In this document: one piece after another, positions 8,474-15,473 of the stretch | Numbering within the stretch: position 1 is the first letter of the stretch | Layout of the letters: each line of letters starts with the position of its first letter | Virus record (IMG/VR): IMGVR_UViG_3300035670_000028 | Location: 83,187-147,186 of that record | DNA length: 64,000 nucleotides | Direction: 5' to 3' (one strand) | DNA from: a virus | Made by a program: the position numbers and the translations under genes | Notes under the pieces: model-generated | Database searches by the model: none | Seen by the model: only the letters and a program-made list of their open reading frames with translations | Told to the model about the DNA's origin: nothing

Positions 8474-8743
8474 ATGAAAAATTCATTAAGAACATCGATA
8501 AGAACAATTCTCAAGGAAGAGATCACCTCTGCCGACAAGAAGGAGATCGAGAAGATCGCCCGAAAGCAGGCAGAACTTACTCTCAGCCGCGAGCTTGGCC
8601 CGGACGTCATGAAGACCATTCGCGCTGAGGTCGAGAAGGTGACTGAGAAGACGCTCGGCGGCAAGGAGTCCCAGGCTCAGATCGAGGAGCTCGTGGTGGC
8701 AGTTGTCAAGCGCCTCTACAAGGACATCACGGTCGGCAGGTGA
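8474..8743 (+). CDS. Small helical leader-bearing protein
   Basis: 89 residues starting MKNSLRTSIRTILKEEITS, a clear copy of the leader. The rest is one long charged helix or coiled coil with no recognised family. The first about 30 bases still have the A/T-rich character of the previous gene, then composition returns to the local norm. A GTGA overlap links it to a tiny membrane peptide. Confidence 0.65.
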   Translation: MKNSLRTSIRTILKEEITSADKKEIEKIARKQAELTLSRELGPDVMKTIRAEVEKVTEKTLGGKESQAQIEELVVAVVKRLYKDITVGR

Positions 8744-8826
8744 CCAAGGAAGACCTCAAGTGGCCGCTAGGCCTCGTGCTCATGCTGTATATGCTGGGCT
8801 TCGCCCTGTACAGCAAGTTGTGCTGA
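8740..8826 (+). CDS. 28-residue membrane peptide
   Basis: A GTG start in a GTGA overlap opens a 28-codon frame. It encodes a charged start (VTKEDLKWP) and one hydrophobic helix (LGLVLMLYMLGFALY) ending SKLC. Size and coupling suit a small phage membrane protein, perhaps lysis-related, but nothing more can be said. Confidence 0.45.
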   Translation: MTKEDLKWPLGLVLMLYMLGFALYSKLC

Positions 8827-8834
8827 TGCCAGAG

Positions 8835-8846
8835 GTCCTATAGGAC
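8835..8846. repeat. 12-base perfect palindrome between convergent genes
   Basis: GTCCTATAGGAC lies in the 86-base gap between a plus-strand and a minus-strand gene that converge. It could form a short hairpin or bind a protein dimer. There is no T-run, so it is a weak terminator candidate. Confidence 0.35.
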
Positions 8847-8912
8847 ATCCGATTGCCGACCATGGTTATACCCATTCGTCGGATTCGAATCAATCTGTGA
8901 TCATTCTGGGGG

Positions 8913-9743
8913 TTACAGAATCGATCTGATGAGGGCTCGAAGCAGGGCCTCCGACTGCACCTTTGCTCCGCGCCGCTCGAGTGGGCAGCCGGCTGCGATC
9001 GATTGTGAGAGGATCGTGCCGATCTCCCGCTTGGCAGCGTCGGACATTGGTGGGAGAAGAGCTGAGAATCCCTTGATGTCGCCCTTGCACAGCATGTCTC
9101 TCATCTTGGTGCCGCTGATCTCCACGGTTGCAGTCCTGGGTATACCAACTCCTTGGATGCAGGGTGCCTCGCAGTCAGCTCCCACGCCAGCCCACAGGTC
9201 ACCGAACTGCGCCCTCATCGCCTCGTCCGGATAGTTGCCCACGATGTCCACACTGTCGGAGTAGATGCTGATCACAGTCTCGTCGACCCGTGCCGTCACA
9301 TTGAGGTAGGGCACTCTAAATGACTCACTTCCTGCGTCATATGCAGCCTTGAATGCCTCACACACCTCGAACACGTTCCTCACCGGTGCTGGGCCCACGC
9401 CGTCGTCTGGAGTGAGCAGCCTCACGCTGCTGGGAAGGTCGAGATTCGGTTTGAGAATGTTGGTCCAGATGTACTTCATGTCCGCCCCGAACACAGGGGT
9501 CTCACCGGGAGCGGGCACCTCAATCTTGCGGCCACCCTTTGTGAGAGGCCTCTTATCTGATGGGTCCTTGACCGACTTTGTGCCGCGACCAGAGTAGGAG
9601 ATGAACACACCCACCACGTCGTTCTCAGGAAGGGCTAGCTCCTTCGCAGCCTCTGTGACCCTTAGCCCTGCTGAGATCTGCACCAGCATGTGGTGCCCCG
9701 CGTGGTAGGGCTTCGCGCTCATAGGTACCAGACCAATTTTCAT
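8913..9743 (-). CDS. Cytidylyltransferase-fold nucleotidyltransferase
   Basis: 276 residues on the minus strand. The N-terminus MKIGLVPMSAKPYHAGHHML carries the HxGH nucleotide-binding motif (His14-His17) of the nucleotidylyltransferase superfamily, which transfers NMP groups onto phosphorylated substrates. ISGTKMRD near 215 resembles the second ISSTxxR-type motif. The substrate cannot be told. The protein ends in EALLRALIRSIL, a leader-like element placed at the C-terminus. GGAGAG lies ahead of the ATG. Confidence 0.75.
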   Translation of the reverse strand: MKIGLVPMSAKPYHAGHHMLVQISAGLRVTEAAKELALPENDVVGVFISYSGRGTKSVKDPSDKRPLTKGGRKIEVPAPGETPVFGADMKYIWTNILKPNLDLPSSVRLLTPDDGVGPAPVRNVFEVCEAFKAAYDAGSESFRVPYLNVTARVDETVISIYSDSVDIVGNYPDEAMRAQFGDLWAGVGADCEAPCIQGVGIPRTATVEISGTKMRDMLCKGDIKGFSALLPPMSDAAKREIGTILSQSIAAGCPLERRGAKVQSEALLRALIRSIL

Positions 9744-9759
9744 GTGTTCTCTCCGGAGT

Positions 9760-9767
9760 ATACTTAG
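9760..9767 (+). promoter_or_regulatory. Late-type octamer ATACTTAG between divergent genes
   Basis: Plus-sense copy in the 69-base region between the minus-strand nucleotidyltransferase and the gene at 9813. Confidence 0.4.
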
Positions 9768-9812
9768 CTGTGACAGCCATAACTATACTCCTGACCTGTC
9801 AAGAGATAACAG

Positions 9813-11093
9813 ATGAACGAGAGGCAGCTAAGAGGTGTGATACGACAGATTCTGCATGAGCAGAAAAGTCGAAGGACTCTTCTAGAGTACGGAGACGATG
9901 GCGATGGCGATGGCGGTGCACTCTATAAAGCATTTGTATCTCCATTTGTTGATGTCCTTCAGGCAACTAAACTCGCGAGTCAAGGCATTCTCAACTCGAT
10001 CAAGCTTGTTTTTAAGACACTAATCACGCTAAGTCCAAAGAAGCTTGTTGAGGCTCGAAATGACTACACAAAAGTCAAAGACACTCTAGACAAGGAATGG
10101 GGGCCTCTCATGAAGAAGGCCAGAGACTCTGTCGAGAACAGCGACTTTGGTCTTGTCACATTTGCAGTTGCTCCGAATCTATTTTTCGGGTATCAGCTTG
10201 CAAAGTTTGGAGCTGACGCGCCAGGAACCGTTGTTGATTATTTTGAGGGTGCTGGGTGGGACGTTCCTCTGGGTGAGTGGATAAGAAAGACACCCGATGA
10301 GAGAGACTCAAGTGGTAGAGGCGGAGGAGGACGTGACGATGATGAAAGTGAGGGTGGCATAATGAAGTCCCTCCGAACGTTCTTCTTTGGTGAGGGTGTT
10401 AGTAGCAAGATTGGACCTGACGGAAGACTGCTAAGCGAGGCAGAAGAGGATGAGAAAAAGCAAGACAAATCAGGCCTCTCTAAGTCCAACATCAATGAGA
10501 AGATTAACGAATACTTTGCAGAGACGGGCTTCGATAAGACGCTCGATGATCTAGCCGATCAGTTTGTGAAAGCAAAGCAAAATCACGCTGATAAGCTTGT
10601 TGCAGCCTCTAAGCAGCAGACAGACACTCTCAAGGCATTCGCAGCTGCGAAGGACATCCCTGAGTTCGAGAAGGTTATTGAGTCCTCAAAGAAGCTCGGC
10701 GCTGATGTCTCAGAAATACAGAAGAAAATTGATGAGCTCAAGAGAGACATCACAAAGAAGTCTGAGGATCTGCTCGAAGATCCAAAGTTCAAGGAAGACA
10801 TCAAGAAGAAAGCAAAGGGAAAAGAGCTTTCAGATGCCGACATGAAAAAGGCTACAGAAAATGCAGCAGCTAAGGCTGCTGAAGAGGCCATTGGTGAGCT
10901 CAAGAAAAGCGTGAGTGATGCCCTTAAAGAGTCATTCGACCAGATAAAAAAGCAGATACGAGATGAGCTGACAGATGACATGCCAGATCAAAAGAGCCCA
11001 TTCTACAAGGCATTTGCCGCATCACCTCGCGGTAAAGAGATTCTTGCAATAGTCGATAAAGCAGTCAACTCTGTGGGTCCCACCGGTGGATGA
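9813..11093 (+). CDS. Large leader-bearing protein with coiled-coil C-terminus
   Basis: 426 residues. It starts MNERQLRGVIRQILHEQ, a clear leader copy. Residues about 30-150 contain moderately hydrophobic helices (FVSPFVDVLQATKLASQGIL, LVTFAVAPNLFFGYQLAKFG). A Gly/Asp-rich linker follows near 170-185, then a long Lys/Glu coiled coil to the end. This resembles internal virion proteins or ejected proteins that interact with membranes, but no family is recognised. It overlaps the next gene by 8 bases. Confidence 0.6.
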   Translation: MNERQLRGVIRQILHEQKSRRTLLEYGDDGDGDGGALYKAFVSPFVDVLQATKLASQGILNSIKLVFKTLITLSPKKLVEARNDYTKVKDTLDKEWGPLMKKARDSVENSDFGLVTFAVAPNLFFGYQLAKFGADAPGTVVDYFEGAGWDVPLGEWIRKTPDERDSSGRGGGGRDDDESEGGIMKSLRTFFFGEGVSSKIGPDGRLLSEAEEDEKKQDKSGLSKSNINEKINEYFAETGFDKTLDDLADQFVKAKQNHADKLVAASKQQTDTLKAFAAAKDIPEFEKVIESSKKLGADVSEIQKKIDELKRDITKKSEDLLEDPKFKEDIKKKAKGKELSDADMKKATENAAAKAAEEAIGELKKSVSDALKESFDQIKKQIRDELTDDMPDQKSPFYKAFAASPRGKEILAIVDKAVNSVGPTGG

Positions 11094-11286
11094 TCTCCGC
11101 CTAATCATTCGTGAGATTCTGCTCGAGGAGTTCATCGGCAACAAGGGCGGAGTGAACTACTACCAGATGGGTGGCTCTATCGGAAAACCTGAGCTCTACA
11201 ATCTAGACTCCAAGGGAAGGCCCACAAGAGATCCGGGCGTCCCAGGACTCAAAAAGCGTAAGAGAAACAGAAAACGCAAAGAGTGA
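11086..11286 (+). CDS. Short leader-bearing basic protein
   Basis: 66 residues with a GTG start. MDDLRLIIREILLEEF is a textbook copy of the leader and makes up a quarter of the protein. The remainder is Gly-rich and ends in a very basic tail (LKKRKRNRKRKE), which could bind DNA. A leader plus a basic tail is what a small DNA-packaged internal protein might look like, but this is inference. Confidence 0.6.
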   Translation: MDDLRLIIREILLEEFIGNKGGVNYYQMGGSIGKPELYNLDSKGRPTRDPGVPGLKKRKRNRKRKE

Positions 11287-11291
11287 CTCAA

Positions 11292-11299
11292 ATATTTAG
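11292..11299 (+). promoter_or_regulatory. Late-type octamer ATATTTAG
   Basis: Lies just after the preceding stop and 10 bases before the ATG at 11310. AGGAAAG directly follows and could serve as the ribosome site. Confidence 0.45.
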
Positions 11300-11309
11300 G
11301 AAAGACGCC

Positions 11310-12236
11310 ATGAATAGAAGAGAAGAGCAGGTAATCCGCGATTACGTTCGAATGCAGTTGATAGAGCAGCGTCTACACGAGGCGTCGCAGGGAATGCTAA
11401 CAAAAGCACTCGAGACTGTCACTGATAAGATTGAGTCCGTTCTGAGCAATCTCAGGCAGCTAGGCGGCGATCGCAAAGAGCTACTAGACACGCTCAAGAA
11501 GAACGATGGAACTGAAGCCCTGTCTGCTATTCAGAAACAGGGTGGTGATCTCACAAAACTTGTGAGTGTCCTAAAGACTGCTACACCTGAGCTCAAGGAG
11601 GGCACGAGAGCCCACCGACGTCACCTCCTCGCAGAGGCTAGAATGCGAGTAACAGACAGGAGGGTGCTCATCAATGAGTCACTGACACTTTTTGCTGCAA
11701 CAGGGCTAGTGTTTGCAATCATTGGTGGAATTCCACTTGTGCTTAAAGCACTGGGATGGATTGTTGGTAAGACAAAGTTTAAGTCAGCAGCAGAGAAGAT
11801 AAACAAGGCAGCTGAGTTCTTCCATCACCTCGAAGAGGCGTGGATGAGTCTCATTCCAAATAAGCCGCTCTACGCTGTCTACATAATGCTCGAGAGTAAA
11901 AATGAACCGGAGCGTGTTGCGAATCTCAAGATATATGAAGAGGATCCAGAGAATCCTGTTAAGGGCGGCGTTGGATCCAGATCAATGACATTTGAGGAAT
12001 TTGAAAAGTCAAAGCTGAAAGTTAAGTACGAGAAGTACGCTTACGCAATCATTATGCTGCCGTGGCTCATAAGCGGTCTCACACAGCTCCATCATGCACT
12101 GCATGGGTGGCTTGGTGCGGTGGAAGCCGCTGCCACCGCTGAGAAGACGTTGTTTGTGGGCACTGCCACTGCCGATGTTGTGACAAAGGGTGCTGCAGAG
12201 CTATCTGCTGCTGCTAAAGCGCTGTCTTCTGTCTGA
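11310..12236 (+). CDS. Leader-bearing membrane protein
   Basis: 308 residues from the ATG behind AGGAAAG (an earlier GTG at 11283 would lie upstream of the octamer promoter). The N-terminus (VIRDYVRMQLIEQRLHEA) is a loose leader variant. Two hydrophobic stretches are visible, about 130-155 (LFAATGLVFAIIGGIPLVL) and about 245-270 (YAIIMLPWLISGLTQLHHAL). The first part is a coiled coil. It may be an internal protein that inserts in the host membrane during infection, or a baseplate or tail component. No family is recognised. Confidence 0.55.
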   Translation: MNRREEQVIRDYVRMQLIEQRLHEASQGMLTKALETVTDKIESVLSNLRQLGGDRKELLDTLKKNDGTEALSAIQKQGGDLTKLVSVLKTATPELKEGTRAHRRHLLAEARMRVTDRRVLINESLTLFAATGLVFAIIGGIPLVLKALGWIVGKTKFKSAAEKINKAAEFFHHLEEAWMSLIPNKPLYAVYIMLESKNEPERVANLKIYEEDPENPVKGGVGSRSMTFEEFEKSKLKVKYEKYAYAIIMLPWLISGLTQLHHALHGWLGAVEAAATAEKTLFVGTATADVVTKGAAELSAAAKALSSV

Positions 12237-12293
12237 TTTACAGATCTTCTGCGCACATTACTATTCTCTGAGATTTCTATCCTGGAGAGCGTA

Positions 12294-12659
12294 ATGTCGA
12301 AGACTGGCAAATCAAAGAAGTGGGTCCCACAAATTGAGTATGAGGAGGCAGAGAACGGCCTCACGTCCAACATACCATTTATCACTGTTCCAGACGGTGA
12401 GGAGATGCCTAGGATGCTCTTCGTCTTTGAGTCAAGGGACACGGGCGAGATCGAGCCAGGTCCGGAGGGTGAGGATGTGCCTGTGGTCGAGCTCAACCTG
12501 CATCAGTACGTGAACATGGTAAACCTGAAGATGGGTCTCACACCTGCTGAGTACGATAGAGTGCGGTTTGTTCTCGGCCTCGATCCCCTGAAGAAGGCTG
12601 AAGAGGCGGGCAAGAAGATAACAGATGCGGTTCGAAAGAAGGTTGAAGGATCTAACTGA
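12294..12659 (+). CDS. Hypothetical protein
   Basis: 121 residues with ATG behind GGAGAG. An acidic first half (residues 15-70) is followed by a helical half containing YVNMVNLKMGLTPAEYDRVR. No signal, membrane segment or enzyme motif is seen and no family is recognised. Confidence 0.55.
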   Translation: MSKTGKSKKWVPQIEYEEAENGLTSNIPFITVPDGEEMPRMLFVFESRDTGEIEPGPEGEDVPVVELNLHQYVNMVNLKMGLTPAEYDRVRFVLGLDPLKKAEEAGKKITDAVRKKVEGSN

Positions 12660-12691
12660 CTTCAATGTAAACGATGCGAACTTCACATATA

Positions 12692-12716
12692 ATTCCTTGC
12701 GGCTCTAGCAAGGAAT
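12692..12716 (+). promoter_or_regulatory. Hairpin enclosing the ribosome site of the next gene
   Basis: ATTCCTTGC and GCAAGGAAT pair perfectly over 9 bases with a 7-base loop. The right arm contains AAGGA, the Shine-Dalgarno sequence for the GTG at 12721. When folded, the site would be hidden, so translation should depend on transcripts that start inside or on an unfolding event, as known for some T4 mRNAs. Confidence 0.6.
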
Positions 12717-12720
12717 ACTA

Positions 12721-13383
12721 GTGGCATCAATTACAAGAGATATTGCAGTAAAGTCAATTCAGAGAATGACGCAGTTTCACAAAGAGACGAATGATCTCTT
12801 TGAGAAGTATGGCATGGATCTACTCTCTGATCTCGGAAGAAGAAATACTCTACTCTCTACTGCGCAAGAAAAATTCTTTAGTGATTCACTGAGAGAATCA
12901 GGCTATACTGTTTCCAGCGATGGTAGACCAGGACAGCCTGATATCATTGTGACAGATCCTGTAACAGGTCACACTTCTGAGCTAGAGTGCAAGCTAACAA
13001 CTAGAAACTCGTCAGGCGGTGTTGTTCTTCAGACAGATTATGAGACGCTGCAGAAGAAAGGGACACTCGACTACCTCTACGTGATTGCCAGCCCTGAGTT
13101 CACAGAGTTCTGTGTGCTATACTTCACAGGACTCACGTCGGATGACTTCAGGGTGCCGGCTGCTGGCTCTAGAGGCAAGGCGGGCATGGTCAAGCACCGG
13201 TGCTACAACAAAGCAACTGTTCTTATGGGTGAGTACAGGAGCCTGAGAGCTGATAATCTGTCACGCCTCGAATCGCTCATGGCGTCCAAAATTCCTCCGT
13301 GGAAGAGAAAAAAGTGTGAGAAGTCTCTAGAGTATTGGCGTTCAGCACCCGATCGGCATAGTGTTGTGCTGGAAACAATCTGA
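12721..13383 (+). CDS. PD-(D/E)xK restriction-endonuclease-like protein
   Basis: 220 residues with a GTG start whose ribosome site is inside a hairpin. GQPDIIVTD (Pro73-Asp74) followed by SELECKLTT (Glu89, Lys91) is a good PD-(D/E)xK catalytic pattern, preceded by a Glu in helix 1 (AQEKFFSD). The protein thus looks like a nuclease of the restriction-enzyme fold. Candidate roles are host DNA breakdown or a homing or defence-type cut, with no visible methylase partner. Translation control by the hairpin would suit a toxic enzyme. Confidence 0.65.
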   Translation: MASITRDIAVKSIQRMTQFHKETNDLFEKYGMDLLSDLGRRNTLLSTAQEKFFSDSLRESGYTVSSDGRPGQPDIIVTDPVTGHTSELECKLTTRNSSGGVVLQTDYETLQKKGTLDYLYVIASPEFTEFCVLYFTGLTSDDFRVPAAGSRGKAGMVKHRCYNKATVLMGEYRSLRADNLSRLESLMASKIPPWKRKKCEKSLEYWRSAPDRHSVVLETI

Positions 13384-13428
13384 CAACACGCATAGTTAGA
13401 TTGGACACCAATATACTGGAGAATTTCT

Positions 13429-13929
13429 ATGAAGTTTGACGCAGATCGTTTCGCAAAGCTCGCAGGCCTTCCAGCTAGTGACAAGGCTGGGGCAGCTGCA
13501 CCAAAGTCCTCCGCCTCGCGCTCTGTTATGACTGAGGGCCGCCGCGCTGCAAGGGCAAAGGCTCCCGTGCTCAATGAGTCTGCAGAGGTTCAGAAGCTTC
13601 GTGCTATCATTCGCAGAGAGACTCTCTCTGTCATCAAGGAGATGCGCGAGGGCGCACTCAGCAGGGTTCAGGGGAAGAAGTCTCTGAACGAGGCGGTCAC
13701 AATGGGCTTCTACGGTCCAGGGTTCGGTGGCAAGTCCTTTATCCTCGGCGGTCCAATGACCTCAGCTTCTCGTTTCGCCAGCCTCAAGGAAGTTGACGAG
13801 ATGGACGAGGTCGACGAGATGGACGAGGTCGACGAGATGGACGAGGTCGACGAGATGGACGAGGTCGACGAGATGGACGAGGCAGACGACAAGCATGAGA
13901 TGGACGAGGCAGACGACGACGAAGAGTGA
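13429..13929 (+). CDS. Prohead-core-like protein with EVDEMD repeats
   Basis: 166 residues starting MKFDADRFAKLAGL. A leader-type element lies near residues 54-75 (LRAIIRRETLSVIKEM). The C-terminus has five exact or near-exact EVDEMD hexapeptides and a very acidic tail. Acidic, repetitive, leader-bearing proteins are typical of phage head cores, but this assignment is inference. The repeats are exact at the DNA level in four of five units, which suggests recent expansion. Confidence 0.55.
   Translation: MKFDADRFAKLAGLPASDKAGAAAPKSSASRSVMTEGRRAARAKAPVLNESAEVQKLRAIIRRETLSVIKEMREGALSRVQGKKSLNEAVTMGFYGPGFGGKSFILGGPMTSASRFASLKEVDEMDEVDEMDEVDEMDEVDEMDEVDEMDEADDKHEMDEADDDEE
13789..13878 (+). repeat. 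Five tandem 18-base coding repeats
   Basis: Units of GAGGTCGACGAGATGGAC, the first diverged, in frame and encoding EVDEMD. Partial acidic copies continue to 13926. Confidence 0.95.
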
Positions 13930-13958
13930 TCTGATCTAGTTACATCTGCTTATACAAT

Positions 13959-13997
13959 CGACTCACCTCCGAGTACAATATTGCTTGAGGTGAGTCG
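13959..13997 (+). promoter_or_regulatory. Long hairpin covering the ribosome site of the gene at 14000
   Basis: CGACTCACCTC and GAGGTGAGTCG pair over 11 bases without mismatch around a 17-base loop. The right arm holds GAGGTG, the ribosome site, ending two bases before the ATG. This is the second such hairpin within 1.3 kb. Confidence 0.6.
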
Positions 13998-13999
13998 AA

Positions 14000-14404
14000 A
14001 TGCATAGTGTAGGTGATATTGTATTCATCGTCTCGAACAAGAAACGCCAGGTCTTTCCTGTGCAGGTCGTCGAGCAGGTGATTAGAAAGACACTTGAGGG
14101 TGAGCAGGTCACCTACAAGGTGAAGATTCCTGGTGCAGACACCAAGCCTGTCGATCTGCACGCAATCGATGGTACCGTTCACTTGTCACTCAAGGCTGTG
14201 CGGGAGTTCCTGTACTCTCAGGCGACAAGTGCAATCGATGAAGTCGTTAGCACTGCCCAGGAGCTGTGTGCCTCATTTGGGGGCGAACCTGACAACGGTC
14301 ATGTGACTGAGGCAGCTGCACACGAGAACGGCGCGTCCAACAAGGTAAAAGTGAAGCTAAGTGACGGGACCAGTGCAACGGTGACCCTACCTGATGTACA
14401 GTGA
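14000..14404 (+). CDS. GDIV-type small SH3-like protein
   Basis: 134 residues. It begins MHSVGDIVFIVSNKKRQVFP, the G-D-hydrophobic-V start shared by about 25 small proteins here, followed by strands typical of an SH3-like barrel. The C-terminal third is a separate helical part and a short beta stretch. No function is known. Expression is probably limited by the hairpin upstream. It precedes the exonuclease gene and may be coupled to it. Confidence 0.55.
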   Translation: MHSVGDIVFIVSNKKRQVFPVQVVEQVIRKTLEGEQVTYKVKIPGADTKPVDLHAIDGTVHLSLKAVREFLYSQATSAIDEVVSTAQELCASFGGEPDNGHVTEAAAHENGASNKVKVKLSDGTSATVTLPDVQ

Positions 14405-14408
14405 TAAC

Positions 14409-15227
14409 ATGGCAGAACGCAAGACTCGAGTGCTCCTGATCGACGGTTACAACATGCTCCACCGCTCACGGAGCGGCTGGACAAAGGGCGAGAATCCCAT
14501 CATCTTCAACTTCTTCAGGTCCTTCCGTGCTGTCGTGGACAAGTTCAAGCCTGACGTCACCTACTTCGTCCTCGAGGGGCGACCTGTCAAGCGGCTCGAG
14601 ACGATGGCCGAGTACAAGGGGCAGCGCGAGTACCACGACCGCGACGACTTCAAACGACAGCGCAAGTGGATCATCCAGAAGCTCAAGGAACGCTTCCCGG
14701 TTCGTGTGGTTCGGCACCCCCACTACGAGTGCGACGACGTCCTCGCCGCGCTTGCAACAGTGCGTCACCCTGACGCCGACTGTGTCGTGGTGTCCTCTGA
14801 CACCGACTTCCACCAGCTCCTCCAGAGCCACAAGAGCCTCAAGCTGTTCAATCCCGTCAAGAAGGAGTTTGTTCAGACGCCGGAGCACGACTACGTGGTC
14901 TGGAAGGCCCTCCGCGGTGACTCGTCCGACAACATTCCCGGCTTCAAGGGTATCGGTGACAAGCGCGCCCTGCAGCTCGTTTCCGATCCTGCTGCCCTCG
15001 AGGAGTTTCTCGCCGAGCCCGGCAATCGCGAGCTGTTCGACCGCAATATCAGCATGATCAGGTTCCACGACCTCAGCGCAGAGCTGTCTGCTCTCGAGAC
15101 GCACTTCTGCGACGCCGAGGTCGACTGGCAGTCTGTTCGGACTGACTTCAATGACATGAAGTTCTTCTCCATCACGACTCCCAAGTCCTGGGACAAGTTC
15201 GTCAAGACATTCGACAGCCTCACCTGA
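14409..15227 (+). CDS. 5'-3' exonuclease / flap endonuclease (FEN/RNase H family)
   Basis: 272 residues. The N-terminus RVLLIDGYNMLHRS holds the first metal-binding Asp, YECDDVLAALA and VVSSDTDFHQLL the next acidic clusters, and LRGDSSDNIPGFKGIGDKRA is the helix-3-turn-helix DNA-binding motif. The family includes T4 rnh and T5 exonuclease, which remove RNA primers and flaps. A ligase gene 6 kb away would complete lagging-strand processing. The ATG at 14409 gives a normal N-terminus; one at 14394 overlaps the previous gene. Confidence 0.9.
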   Translation: MAERKTRVLLIDGYNMLHRSRSGWTKGENPIIFNFFRSFRAVVDKFKPDVTYFVLEGRPVKRLETMAEYKGQREYHDRDDFKRQRKWIIQKLKERFPVRVVRHPHYECDDVLAALATVRHPDADCVVVSSDTDFHQLLQSHKSLKLFNPVKKEFVQTPEHDYVVWKALRGDSSDNIPGFKGIGDKRALQLVSDPAALEEFLAEPGNRELFDRNISMIRFHDLSAELSALETHFCDAEVDWQSVRTDFNDMKFFSITTPKSWDKFVKTFDSLT

Positions 15228-15278
15228 TTTACCCAGCGCAGCGTGCAGATAGGATTTCTGCATTCCACGGAGGTATGT

Positions 15279-15473
15279 ATGACAGCTCGTAAGCCGGTGA
15301 GTGACCGGGATCTTGTATCACTTAGACAGCGCGGCCTGATCCTCGCTGAAGAGACTGCTTTCTGGCAGGACGGCGTTCTAACAGTAGAAAACCTTATCAA
15401 TAAGCAGCAGAGGCTACTGACAGTCGATGTCAGCACTCTACTAGAGTCAAATAGAAGGGTGCTAAAGGGCTGA
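15279..15473 (+). CDS. Small hypothetical protein
   Basis: 64 residues from the ATG behind GGAGG. It contains LVSLRQRGLILAEETAFWQD and VENLINKQQRLL. No family is recognised. Its last base is the first of the GroEL start codon, so the two are translationally coupled. Confidence 0.55.
   Translation: MTARKPVSDRDLVSLRQRGLILAEETAFWQDGVLTVENLINKQQRLLTVDVSTLLESNRRVLKG

Noticed and set aside
8870-8960. GGATTCGAATC resembling a tRNA T-arm
   Set aside because: No acceptor, D or anticodon arm can be formed around it on either strand.
13789-13878. Regular repeats that could suggest a CRISPR array
   Set aside because: Units are 18 bases with no spacers and lie in frame inside a coding region.
14466-15263. 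265-codon minus-strand frame
   Set aside because: It mirrors the exonuclease gene, whose motifs are complete on the plus strand.
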